This document shows, piece after piece, positions 1-9,708 of a DNA stretch of 64,000 bases. This DNA comes from Persicaria tinctoria. Taxonomy: Eukaryota > Streptophyta > Magnoliopsida > Caryophyllales > Polygonaceae. Within the stretch, counting starts at the first letter, position 1; each line of letters starts with the position of its first letter. The notes under the pieces were generated by a model. The model had not been told where the DNA came from, did no database searches, and saw only the letters and a list, made by a program, of their open reading frames with translations. Where the stretch lies: contig JBANSL010000013.1 of NCBI GenBank assembly GCA_037127255.1, positions 65,909,688 through 65,973,687 on the forward strand, read 5' to 3'. A program made the translations under genes and the position numbers.

Positions 1-24
1 ATGTAAATATAAGTGTATGAAACA

Positions 25-140
25 CATCAATGACCTCTTGTCCTAGTGGTAAGAGTGAGGTGCTTCCTTATACCTCACTACCATGAGGTCAAGGGTTCAA
101 ATCCCAATAGGAGCAATTTGTGCTTAAGTGGGTACTCATG
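25..140 (+). repeat. tRNA-derived SINE, 5' part (split by the Tat element)
   Basis: A pol III-type internal promoter is visible. An A-box-like TAGTGGTAAGAG lies at 44-55 and a B box GGTTCAAATCC at 94-104, with spacing normal for a tRNA-derived SINE head. The direct repeat GTATGAAACA lies just before it (15-24) and again at 14919-14928 after the A-rich tail of the second part, so it is the SINE target-site duplication. The body is interrupted at 140/141 by the LTR element. The family is not identified. Confidence 0.75.
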
Positions 141-1022
141 TGACGAAACCGTTCAAGAAAAAGTGTGTGCCCCCCCCCCCCCACGTTCCCATGGGGGGGT
201 ATGCCTTGGATTTCCTTTTATAGAAAAATGGGTAATACGGACTTACCTGAAGCCCTTTCCCCCAGTCAACCACCCGGAAGGGGTGACAGAACAGGGGGAA
301 AGAGACCTTCACCTGAGCCGCTTACCCTAAAGGAAATGAGGACGGTCTTACCCGTTACCTGAGATCCCCACGAATTATGGGGGTCCCACGATCGAAGCCG
401 CCGAGTCTTTCGAGAAGACTCGCATCTCTACTTATCCGGGTTCATCCAATGACCCAATGGTAAAGGAGATACACTCGTCTAATACAGTAGAAGTTGAGGG
501 TGAAATGATTCCGCGTGCTTCCCTGCCCCTTATCCTGACGTCTGACTACCTGTCCCAAGTTGATTATGTTGTTCTCCTCTCTATAGGCGTCCGCGGACAG
601 GTGATACCGAGATGAGTCAGGATGGGAACCTTGGCGTGGCTGTTTCTCTCCCAACCCTCTCTGGAACTAGCGTCTCCTCTCTCGTTTTTCCCAAAAAGTC
701 CTTTGTTTTGGCTTCCGTTCTGCCTTTTATAGTACATTTCCTCGTCTGTCGAGCAGAGGAGATGTTCCCCTCTTTCGGCCATTTGTCGATGTCGTATTGC
801 CAGGTGTCCAGGGAAAGAAATGCACTTGGATGGGGGGCATGAACGCCACCTGTCCCTTTGTGCGCCATCTGTCCCATCTTTGCGCCATCTGTCCCATCTG
901 TGCAGGTGTTCTTCGTCCGCGGACCGAAGGCCGTTATGTTTGTCCTTTAGAGTTTACTTTCATTAACCTTTTAAACCCTCTTTAACTGTTTCTTTAATTC
1001 CGTTATCTTTCGGGCGTCATCA
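141..1022 (-). repeat. 3' LTR of the Tat element
   Basis: It is 882 bp, begins TGACGAAACC on the plus strand and ends ATCA. It matches 13948-14782 throughout, except for a C-run difference near 170-183 and about 45 bp near 600-645 that are absent from the other LTR. The polypurine tract expected beside it (minus strand, plus positions from 1023) is weak. Confidence 0.93.
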
Positions 1023-1240
1023 CAGCTCCTCGGGCCGTGGGGGAACCGGATAGGTTTTACCGCGGTTCGAAAACCTCCTTCGTAGGGGGTAATTCTTTCA
1101 GGGCGAAAAGATAAGGAAGATAGGAACGTTGGGCTTCTCAGGGCCCAAATGGGTTTTTGGCCCATTAGTTTGATTGATGGGGACCATGCTTTCGACACGT
1201 GTCTTGAGATAGGAGGTGAAACGTCTTGGATCATGGTGCC

Positions 1241-1250
1241 TATAAATAGG
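1241..1250 (+). promoter_or_regulatory. TATA box for the antisense gene
   Basis: TATAAATAGG reads on the plus strand about 280 bp upstream of the first ATG of the antisense gene. A possible 5'-UTR intron (GTAAAT at 1321, TTAG ending at 1468) lies between them. This would give the extra gene its own promoter, pointing against the retrotransposon's transcription. Expression is inferred only. Confidence 0.5.
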
Positions 1251-1519
1251 GGTTCTGATTCCTCTTTTATTTTTACCGTTCTTCGTTTTTTTACAGCCCT
1301 TCAACTGGGACATCTTCGAGGTAAATCTTGATTTTTATTTTCTTTTCTTTCCGCGCCTTAGTTTTTGTTTTTGATTCTAGTTTTCTTTTCTCCCCCTTTT
1401 CTTCTCTCGGGCCGTGCTTGGTGCGCGGGCAATCGTCTGGGTTTATATTGGCCGCGGCTGGTCCTTAGGCCTCTTTCTCCTTCACTACTTCTCTCTTAAC
1501 TGGCTCCGCTATCCTCATC

Positions 1520-4147
1520 ATGTCAACTTCTCCAAGTAGTTCGGGGAGTGTGCATGCTTTGGTTAGGCCCCCATCTTCCCGACGCCCAGGGGGAAAACTC
1601 TTGATGGGTGAAATTGAGGTTCCCGAGAGTGTTACTTTCAGGCAACCCAAGGATCTCGAGGATCCTTCTTTTTACGCTTCCCCGAGCCGCGAACGCGATG
1701 AAGATTCCTCCCCGGTCGACTCCGTGTCCTCGCGGTCGGGCGTTGGGGCCTCATCATCGGGATCTGACTCAATACTAGAGTCGCCGGAGTCTCAACACTC
1801 TTACAAAGAGTGGGATTCTCGTACTGGTTTGCCCTCTGGCCCGGTCTTTATGCCATAAGAACGCCGTTCGTCGTCTGTGTTGGGGGATTTTTGTCCGGTT
1901 CTGTATAACGAGAATGTGCTAGTGACTTGTTCCTTCAGGGGAGATTTTCAGCCTTCCGCCGCGGGCCCAATACCCGTAGTTTCTCCTCAGCGTGTGATTC
2001 CTATAGCCCCCCCGAACGCCCAGAGCCGCGGTGGGGGGACATTCACAACCGTGGAGGATTTGAACGTAATCGCTCGCGTCTTTCCCTGGCCAGAGGGGGT
2101 TGGGCTGTGTCTGCCGGCCGAGGGGGGAGGAAGCCTGGATGCCTACCCCGGTTGTTTGGTGGTGTATGTCGAGAGCTTGGTATAAGGATTTCGGCTCCCT
2201 TTGCCTAATCTGTTTAAACGTTATCTGAAAGCTTGTGGCTTGAGCCCTGCCCAACTGGTAGCGAATAGCTGGCTTTTCTTGACTTCATTTGTGATGCGAT
2301 GCCTGGAGATCGGGGTCCAACCTTCTCTCGGACTTTTGAGCAATATGCATACCTTGGGTCATGGGGGCATCCATAAAAGCCTTTATCAGGCTAAGCTCAG
2401 CGTCCCTATTGTGGATCGAAATACCAGCAAGCCGGAATGGCGGCATAAATGGTTTCTGGTCAGAGATCCTTCGCGTCGGATTTTGAATTTTCATACTGAG
2501 CCGCGTTTGTATACGCGGATGAAAAAGAAAGCTATTTCTGACCTTAAGGAGATCGAGCAAAAGTTTGCCGTGGAGACAAAACCGTCATGGAAAGACATGG
2601 TTTCCCCCCTGAGGCTGGAGATGGCTGGCTTAAGTCTTCCTCATCCGCACATAGGTTGTAGCTCAATTTGGGGGGTGCCCTTGCTTTTGTTTTATCCATC
2701 GTAGTTTCTTGATTCGGATTTTAATCGTCTTCGATTTGTGTGGTTTTTTCTAGGTGCTGCGGAGCTAAAAACCATGGTGGACGCGGCTAAAATGTCTTCG
2801 GCCCCCCCTTCTTCTTCCAAGAGGAAAATTCCAACTGACTTGACGAGAGCTCTGAAACGCCCCAAAATTTCAGCCCTAAAAACTAAAGGAAAGGCGGTGG
2901 TGAAAGAAAAGACTGTTGTTGCGACTTCCTCTCCTCCGGTTGCTCCGGCGGAACCTGAGCCTTCTATCATACTGATTGATTCTTCCCCGGTCGCTGAGGC
3001 CAAGTCCCTACCTCTCGTTTCTCTTGCAGAGCGTCGAGTTATCTCCCCTGGTGACGCGGGAACTTCGAAACCGCTACCGAAGAAGAAGAAAGCGCGTTCA
3101 TACCCAGCGTGGGAAGGTGTGAGCTGGGATGTACCAGTTTTTCATGTAGATGCCAATGGTCGGCCCGCGTACCGGATGCCCGGCTTCCACTCTGAAACTC
3201 TCGAACAATTGGCCTTTCCCCCCGAACTGGGGAAAGCGGAGTTACGGTATCTGGACCATCTTACTGACGAGCAATTCACATTAGAACAAGAGCGCTGGTG
3301 CAACTGCGTAAGTAAATCGTGTATTATACCTCTTATCCATTTGATTTTTAAATGTGTTCTCGATTCTCATAATGCTTTCTGCGGCTAGGGTCATGTTTTT
3401 ACTCATAGCGGCTGGGGCAGATATATCTGCTTGGGCCAGCATGCTCATGAACTTGAAGGGAGACTGGAGCAGTTGGAAGGGAAACTCTCGGAGGCTGAGA
3501 CACCGAGGAAAAAGGTTGAATCTCTACGTTCGCGGTTGAAGGAAAAAGATGAGATTATATCCGCTGAGAAAGCGAAAAGTAGCAAGCTAGCGGAGGACGT
3601 GGAGACGCTGCGCGCTCAACTTGAGTCTTCTCAATAGGCAATGGTTATCCTGCAAACTGACTCCGAGGCCCAGAAGAAGGAGTTTGAGGCTCAGAAGCAG
3701 GGATTTGAGGCCCAGAAAAAGGAGTTTGAGGAACAGCTGCTGGCGGCTAACGAGGCGAGGAGTAAGGCGGTCGTGGAGGCCAATCATCGTACGATTGAGT
3801 TGGAACGATATCAGTCTCGTACGGACGGCGATATCGTTCTGTCTTGGTTGGACGTTCCGCACAACCGTACCAAGTTAGTGGACGACTGGTTGAAAACTCC
3901 GATTGGTTTGGAGTTCATGAGAAGCGCGGTTCCCGAGTGGCTGAACGAAGAGGCTGGGCAAGAATTCATCCAAGGCCGGTACAGGGATTGCTTTTACATA
4001 GGGATGAAGGCTGGGATACATCATAGCGTGAAGAAATCTGCGGAAAACCCGGGAGATTTTCTTCAGCCGTTCTCCCCCAGTGAGGATCGGGAAGATTGGG
4101 GTCTGGTGGATGACGACCATGTGGATTTCTCTGGTGATGGATTGTAG
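1520..4147 (+). pseudogene. antisense extra gene: putative gypsy-type transposon domain plus coiled coil
   Basis: One reading frame runs 1520-2654, 2754-3307 and 3389-4147, joined by two GT-AG introns (2655-2753, phase 1; 3308-3388 with GTAAGT donor, phase 0). It would encode about 815 residues. The first exon, about residues 150-340, resembles the plant domain called putative gypsy-type transposon (Pfam Transposase_28), with the typical RLPL...YLKACGLSPAQL stretch. The middle is Ser/Pro/Lys-rich. The third exon is a long Glu/Lys/Gln coiled coil followed by an acidic tail. Three in-frame stops (TAA 1856-1858, TAA 2183-2185, TAG 3635-3637) break it. It lies antisense to gag-pol between the 3' LTR and the B3 cluster. 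Extra ORFs at this place, including antisense ones, are known in Tat-lineage elements. Its function is unknown and no catalytic site is visible. Confidence 0.65.
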
Positions 4148-4530
4148 ACATTCGTTCCCACCATCTCGGGTGGTTCTTTGTTTCAAACAACCCTTGGTAC
4201 TTTGTTATGCGTCTCTTTTTTTTTTCGGATTATGTATGTTTTTTTTTGCGGAAGGTCGGTGATGGGAAACTTGGTCCGCGGTTTTTTGAATTGGTTTTTG
4301 CCCCAGGTTTCGCGGATGGTCCGCGTCAGGGAACTCAGTTTGCTGTGTTTATTAATAGTGATTCCTTCCGTATCTTTTTAGGTGACAAAAAGGATTTGGA
4401 AACCTCGCCACCCGGGCGTCTAACATTTTCCATTCAATATTCTTATTTATACAGGCTTCCTTTTTCTTGACAACCTAAACATTTAGTAAGGAGCACTCCT
4501 TCCTTAGGGAGTGTCATCACTACTTTCACC
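4148..4530. other. spacer between antisense gene and first B3 gene
   Basis: It contains T-rich tracts such as 4209-4250, which could serve as the 3' end of either convergent gene. No open frame here resembles a known protein. Confidence 0.4.
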
Positions 4531-4937
4531 TTACGAGGTGTTTTCTCCCGAAGGCACGTAGGTGGCTTTGAAACGTGAGTCGCCCAGATACTTGAATATG
4601 ACGGCCCCTCCCACGTGGACATTCCTAGATCTGGTGAACGCACTCCATCCTTGGGTGAGCCAGAGCACCCCTGCTTCGTCCCTCTCTACTAGGACGCGCA
4701 TGCCCCTCCTTCCAGGTCCGTTGGTTAGGATTATTCTTTCAACGCCGAACAACCCATACTCTTCTTCGAAAAACTCTGGCAGGGGCTATGGTTGTTTGGA
4801 GGAAAAGATTAATCGTGAGCAGGAAACAAGAAAGTTTAACCGGAGAGGTTTTAAAGGGGTATTACCGTTCTTTGCAAGAGAGAAGCATTCTGGATCCATC
4901 GGAGGAAATCCCGTGAGCGGCCTCCACCTGCTGCCAT
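4531..4937 (-). CDS. B3-domain-like protein A, two exons
   Basis: Exon 1 (4937-4866, 72 bp) and exon 2 (4785-4531) are joined across an 80-bp intron that begins GTAATA and ends ATAG, giving about 108 residues. The joined protein has B3 features in order: an aromatic-led first strand (DFLRWI), LPEFF, WLTQGW followed by F, a VGGAVIF turn-strand, and a final strand starting F after a short loop. B3 domains are plant DNA-binding folds of about 100 residues, so this is nearly all domain. The domain is inferred from pattern, not from a search. It is uninterrupted although flanking genes are broken. A TATAAAAG sequence lies 74 bp upstream of the ATG (5018-5011). Confidence 0.65.
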
Positions 4938-5010
4938 GTTATCTCTGGAACTGTTTGGTTTATATATTTATTTGATAGAAAGTGTTTCTCGGGGACTTTC
5001 TGGTCCCTGG

Positions 5011-5018
5011 CTTTTATA
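5011..5018 (-). promoter_or_regulatory. TATA box for B3 gene A
   Basis: The minus strand reads TATAAAAG here, 74 bp upstream of the ATG at 4937. A second AT-rich candidate sits at 4960-4968, but it is too close to the ATG for a normal leader. Confidence 0.4.
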
Positions 5019-5232
5019 GAAAAGCCGTTGGCCATTGTTCCCTTATTTGTTTGATCTTTTATTTAATACTCGCATTGTTCGAGTATCTTTTCAGAATTGT
5101 TCCTTCCCTAGGTTTCTCGGGGAGGAGAACCGGTCAGTAAAGGAAAAACAGCTTTATTGATTTCTTTTTTAAACCGAGAAAAAGAAAAGGGACAACTTTT
5201 ATTCGTTCTCAAGTACATCGGGACTCGCGGGC

Positions 5233-5709
5233 TCACTTTTTATGCTTTGGCGCCTTTGCGCTCTTAGGGGCTCTCGGGGGCTTCTGATGGGCCTTGGATT
5301 TGAGCGAGCCCGTGCTTGTCGGGCCGAACTTCTTTTGGCGATCGTGGGTCGGATCTAGGTAGGACACATGTACCTCAAAGTGGGACTCCCCCTCGTAGAC
5401 AAAGAGGAGCGAGCAACCCAGGACTACTCGATTAAAGAAAACGAAGTCCGGCCACCCTTCGGTAAGCCAGTAGGCCCCGTTCGCGTCCTTCTCCACATCG
5501 ACTTCGAAATCCTGACAAGTGGTTGACCAAAGGTAGACGACCTGATGCGTTTCATCTCCGAGTTGCTCGTATATTTGGGGCAGCTGTAACGTCTGCAAGT
5601 GTTCCTCCTTGGTGACGAACCGGTAGAATGCTCGAGTGTTTTTCGGAGCCCATGACGGAGTCCCTCCGAAGGGGGTGTTTTTAACTTTGAGGAGTTCTGG
5701 TTTTGCCAC
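5233..5709 (-). CDS. B3-domain-like protein B, with Lys/Pro-rich tail
   Basis: This is an intact single-exon frame of 158 residues. About residues 26-120 follow the B3 layout: FYRFVTKEEHLQTLQLP (first strand, helix, LP), a central strand pair, WLTEGWPDFV, NRVVLGCSLLFVYEG, and HFEVHV as the last strand. The last 35 residues are rich in Lys, Pro and Ala and could be a nuclear-localisation or DNA-contacting tail. It is clearly related to gene C: both have an EE.LQ.L.LP helix region, WLT.GW, and FEV.V near the end. No intron is needed. Binding targets cannot be told. B3 domains otherwise occur in plant transcription factors such as the REM, ARF and ABI3 families. Confidence 0.75.
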   Translation of the reverse strand: MAKPELLKVKNTPFGGTPSWAPKNTRAFYRFVTKEEHLQTLQLPQIYEQLGDETHQVVYLWSTTCQDFEVDVEKDANGAYWLTEGWPDFVFFNRVVLGCSLLFVYEGESHFEVHVSYLDPTHDRQKKFGPTSTGSLKSKAHQKPPRAPKSAKAPKHKK

Positions 5710-6368
5710 TTTCTTTCTCCTCTATTTATGGTGCTTCACTTGTTGGGACTGTCTGCGGCCAAGTGGCTGCTGAGGGTGGTGGCTCTCGTTATACGTGGGA
5801 GTTCCCAGCAACCCACGTTCTCTTCTTTTAGTAGGATGGGATCCACGTGTTCAGGAGGGATTCAAAGCCTACTTCCCGTGTTCCTGAAGGAGAAGAGACC
5901 ATTGCATTTGGGGCGCAGAAAAGTGCTGCCTCTGCTCGTGATTGGGAATGATTTTTGATGTGATTCGGAGCGGTCATGAATGAGGAGTGCTTCTCTTAGA
6001 ACATGTGAGGGAGGATCTTTTCTTAAATTGTTGAAAGTACGCGAAGAGTGGTCTTTATAGCTTGGGTCTTTTGATCGACCACGGAAACCTCGTATAGAAC
6101 TGTTCATTTTACTTTGGTGGTTTGGAGGGTGGCTTCGGGTCGCCCGTGGTGACTTCCACAATCGTGAGTTACAAGTGTTTACGGTTGTCCTTAGGTATGC
6201 GATCATGTTTTCGTGACTTTCATCCGTACCAAGAAACAAAGGTCTTTTATTATTCATCGGAGGTAACAGGAACAACGATTTTTCTCAGATTCGATTCCCT
6301 CGAACCTGGAACATTTAAACTTAGAGAGGGTACATGTTATAGAGGACACAGATTTAGAAATTTTTTCT
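5710..6368. other. spacer between B3 genes B and C
   Basis: No recognisable protein is encoded. AT-rich boxes on the minus strand at 5722-5730 (CATAAATAG) and 6053-6060 (CTATAAAG) could be promoter elements of gene B. The first is only about 13 bp from the ATG, so neither is convincing. Confidence 0.35.
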
Positions 6369-6686
6369 CTACATTCCTCCGTTGTCGAGGTTGATCACAT
6401 CGACTTCGAAGATGGAGTCCCGCATGTAGGCGAAAATCAAAACTGATCCAACCGTAACTCGATTCGCCTGAACGAAGTGGTGCCACCCCTGGGTCAACCA
6501 GAAAAGGCCATCGCTGTCCTTTTCAACTTTCACCTCATGTTCCTGATTGGAGCGGGACCAAAGCCTGGCTTGTGATTGTGTGTCCTCGTCTATCAGGACA
6601 TACACGAGTGGGAGTCGGAGTTTTTGAAGCTGTTCCTCCCTCATGATGACGCGACAGAATGTCCTGGGTGGTGCCCCTGGATTCAT
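6369..6686 (-). CDS. B3-domain-like protein C
   Basis: This is an intact frame of 105 residues that is nearly all domain. TFCRVIMREEQLQKLRLP opens it, WLTQGWHHFV and NRVTVGSVLIFAY lie in the second half, and FEVDVI closes it. It is a paralogue of gene B by shared motif order and spacing, but lacks B's basic tail. A TATAAAAT box on the minus strand lies 45 bp upstream of the ATG (6738-6731). It is unbroken by stops, unlike the element's gag and integrase. B3 assignment is by eye. Confidence 0.72.
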   Translation of the reverse strand: MNPGAPPRTFCRVIMREEQLQKLRLPLVYVLIDEDTQSQARLWSRSNQEHEVKVEKDSDGLFWLTQGWHHFVQANRVTVGSVLIFAYMRDSIFEVDVINLDNGGM

Positions 6687-6730
6687 CTTCGTCGTCGGGG
6701 GGTGTCGGATTCCCTGAGTTGCAGAGGCTT

Positions 6731-6738
6731 ATTTTATA
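6731..6738 (-). promoter_or_regulatory. TATA box for B3 gene C
   Basis: TATAAAAT reads on the minus strand 45 bp upstream of the ATG at 6686. It lies in the 430-bp intergenic region shared with the divergent gene D. Confidence 0.4.
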
Positions 6739-7060
6739 CTCAAAGAATTGAGCCTTGCCCTCGATCTCGTCGCCCTCGGAGAGAAGAGCTAGGTTCTTCT
6801 CTTCTCATTCTTCACCTTTCTTTGAATTTCGACAATTTAAAAGAGGTTTACGAGTCTTTTTCTCTCATTTCTTTCGTCACTTCTTCTCATGGTAGCAGGT
6901 TTTGATCTGCACGAAGCGTCCCATTTGACGTACATCTGTCTGCCATGCTCGGCCTGGGGCAGTGATGTCCTGACCGTTCTCGGGTTTCGCCCTGGTTTGT
7001 TTTCAGTGTTTTGGGTTATCGAGACGGTGCCTGTGCATCCCGTGAACCTTGAGGATCCCC

Positions 7061-7068
7061 TTTAAAAG
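7061..7068 (+). promoter_or_regulatory. TATA-like box for B3 gene D
   Basis: TTTAAAAG lies 49 bp upstream of the ATG at 7117. It is a weak match, supported mainly by position. Confidence 0.3.
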
Positions 7069-7116
7069 TCGGGGTCCCCTGAACCTTTCATTTCTGCGAA
7101 GAAGATCTATCTTAAG

Positions 7117-7631
7117 ATGTCATCCTCAAACCAAACGACCTGGGCCTTTTTCCGTTCTCTGGATTTCCCGAAACAGATGTATCGCTTGGTACGTCATAGT
7201 CGTGGTTTCAATGTTTTTGTTGATTTTTCTTAAGTTAACTAATCTTTCCTTGTTTATCTGGCGCATCAAAGCAGCGGTTGCCTGCCCGTTTTGAAATTGA
7301 GTATGGCTCGGATCTTCCCGGGCGCGTTCTGCTATCGTCGAGGATCCTCCGGGACTTCCCCGTGACGGTGTACCGGGGTGATTACCGGGTGCCTTTCTTG
7401 GGACAGGGGTGGAATATTTTTGCTTGTACTCATGGCGTCGACATAGGGTCCGCCATCACCTTTCTGCACAAGGGGAACGCTCGGTTCGAGGTTCACATTT
7501 TGTCCGCGGATAACAATGAGGTCGATGCTGAGTGGCAAGAGCCTTATCCTAAGGTTCCTCTGCCCAATGGAACTCGTCTGTGTGCTGACCGGACTCGTTT
7601 GGTTTCGGATCGTCCCCGGTACACTCCTTAA
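7117..7631 (+). CDS. B3-domain-like protein D, two exons, opposite strand
   Basis: Exon 1 (7117-7188, 72 bp) and exon 2 (7275-7631) flank an 86-bp intron with a GTACGT donor and a GCAG acceptor, giving about 142 residues. The spliced product shows FFRSLDF, then LRLPARF created across the junction, GQGWNIF, VDIGSAITFLHKG and RFEVHI, the B3 order. The tail is Pro/Arg-rich. The intron falls immediately before the LP motif, the same place as in gene A. Exon 1 has the same 72-bp length in both genes. Gene D is divergent from gene C and antisense to the retrotransposon. No stop interrupts it. Confidence 0.72.
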
Positions 7632-7828
7632 GTTGATCTTGTGTTTCTGTGAACTACCTTGTCTATCTTGCTTGGTTTAGCCTTTCGGGGATACCCCTCT
7701 TTGAATTTCAACAATCCTACTTTGGGCGAGGTTTTGTGGTTTGGTCGGGTCCAAAGTTTGAGTCCCTGGATCCAGGGTATCTATCATGTTACCGACGTGC
7801 CTCAGGTTTGAAGATAACGAGATTAATG

Positions 7829-8317
7829 ATTAATCTAGGTGGCCAATGCATCCTCTCGATGTCTGACGCGGAGCAAGCTCCATCGTCATAGGACGGAGAG
7901 TTAATCTGGGACCCCAACGCGTCCACCAGATGTCCGATGCGGAGCAAGCTCCAGCGTCATAGGACTTAGAGTTAATCTGGGAGCCCAATGCGTCCACCAG
8001 ATGTACGACGCGGAGCAAGCTCCAGCGTCATAGGACTTAGAGTTAATCTGGGAGCCCAATGCGTCCACCGGATGTCCGACGCGGAGCAAGCTCCAGCGTC
8101 ATAGGACTTAGAGTTAATCTGGGAGCCCAATGCGTCCACCAGATGTCCGACGCGGAGCAAGCTCCAGCGTCATAGGACTTAGAGTTAATCTGGGAGCCCA
8201 ATGCGTCCACCAGATGTCCGACGCGGAGCAAGCTCCAGCGTCATAGGACTTAGAGTTAATCTGGGAGCCCAATGCGTCCACCAGATGTCCAACGCGGAGC
8301 AAGCTCCAGCGTCATAG
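7829..8317. repeat. 71-bp tandem repeat array, about 6.9 copies
   Basis: Units of 71 bp repeat head to tail, each containing GCGGAGCAAGCTCCAGCGTC. The first copy is the most diverged and the rest differ at one or two bases. The array lies just downstream of pol in the element's 3' noncoding part. Tandem arrays in 3' untranslated regions are an established feature of Tat/Ogre elements and can seed satellites. The short open frames repeated across it are by-products of the array. Confidence 0.95.
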
Positions 8318-8417
8318 GGCTGAAAACTGTAGGAAAATACATAAAGCACCCACTAACCGCTTTAATTAATTTACTGGTAGCGGGGGTGACTGGATAAACT
8401 TCGAAAAGACTTAGAGA

Positions 8418-9671
8418 TTACACATAATATTTCTTCAGGTGTTCTGCATTCCACATCTTCCGAAGAACAACACCTTCGGGGGTTTGTAACTTGTATGCTC
8501 CGACGTGGATGCATTCAACAACTACATAAGGCCCTTCCCATTTGGCGTCCAGCTTTCCTCCTACCAGGGCCAGACGGAGGACCAGGTCTCCCTTTTCAAA
8601 TCGTCGCTCTTGAAGATGCTGGTCCCTGTGCCTTTGGGTTTTCCTTTTGTACTCCCGAGCATTAATTTCTGCGACCATCAGCCTTTCTTCTCAAAGGTGC
8701 ATCTCGACTTCCAGAGCCTCATTATTGGCCTTGGATTCGTAGGCCAAGACCCGTGCAGAAGGGATCAACCGCTCGACTGGGATGACCGCGCCCGTCCCAA
8801 ATACCAAGGAAAATGGCGACTCCCTGGTTGGAGTTTTTGGTGAGGTCCGATATGACCAGAGCACCAGTGGGAGGAGTTCCGCCCATCGGCCTTTGGAGGT
8901 TTTCCCCAGCTTCTTCTTGATACCTTCCAAGATTTGGCGATTCGTAGTCTCTGCTTGTCCATTCGTTTGTGGGTGAGCCACTGACGAGAATTTTAATTTT
9001 ATTCCGAGACCCTCGCAGAAATCTCGGATGTTTTCACAATCGAACTGAGTTCCATGGTCCGTGATGATGGTTTCAGGGACTCCGAATCGGCACACTAGGT
9101 TTTTCCACAAGAATTTTCTGACCTTCTCCGCGGTGATCAAGCCCATCGCCTCCGCTTCTACCCATTTGGTGAAATAGTCCACCAAGACCAGGACGTATTT
9201 GAGCTGTCCAGGGGTCGTGGGAAAGGAGCCCAGAATGTCCATTCCCCATAAGGCGAAAGGGCAGGCCCCATAGATGCTCTGAAGCGGCTCGGCGGGCACA
9301 TTCTTCACGTTTCCGTGATTCTGACATGCTTCACAACTGCGCACAAAATTCTGCACATCTGCTCTGATAGTGGGCCAGTAGTATCCCAACCTCAAAACTT
9401 TGGAAGACAAGACCCTCCATCCCTGGTGATGAACGCAGATCCCTGCATGCAATTCTTTTGCAATGACCTGTCCTTCCGGACTGGATACACACAATAAATT
9501 TGGGAAGTTGAAGCCTTTCTTATATAGTCTTCCTTCGCGGATTACAAATCGGGCCTCTCTGCTTATCAACTTCTTAGCCTCCATTCTTTCTGGTGGAAGG
9601 ATCCCCTTCCCCAGATATTCAGTGATCGGTGTCCGCCAGTCTTCGGGTCCCTCAGTTTGGACGAAGTACAC
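8418..9671 (-). pseudogene. Tat element integrase
   Basis: The N-terminal zinc-binding module is visible (HAGICVHHQG followed by CEACQ), then the DDE core: D in GMDILG, D in ITDHGTQFD, E in NGQAETTNRQ. The C-terminal part ends GPYVVV...AEHLKKYYV. One frame continues through 8418, but TGA at 8691-8693 separates the C-terminal 86 residues, and TAG at 9672-9674 lies just before the part shown. The junction with RNase H upstream is out of frame, with the shift near the A-run at 9714-9719 (minus strand). The enzyme would insert element cDNA into chromosomes. This copy cannot make it intact. Confidence 0.93.
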
Positions 9672-9708
9672 CTATTGTAACAGTCTTCGCCAATCCTTTC
9701 TTTCGAAA

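Noticed and set aside
1..24. GTAAATATAAGTGTA at the window start recurs near 15045
   Set aside because: Only about 16 bp of AT-rich sequence match and no wider alignment exists. The SINE and LINE duplications explain the flanks without it.
4531..7631. The B3 cluster as a separate DNA transposon nested in the Tat element
   Set aside because: I searched by eye for terminal inverted repeats or a target duplication bounding the cluster and saw none. A systematic alignment could still reveal one.
7830..8302. Five overlapping 62-residue minus-strand frames with similar protein sequence
   Set aside because: They are translations of successive 71-bp tandem units, and 71 is not a multiple of three. 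They are not genes.
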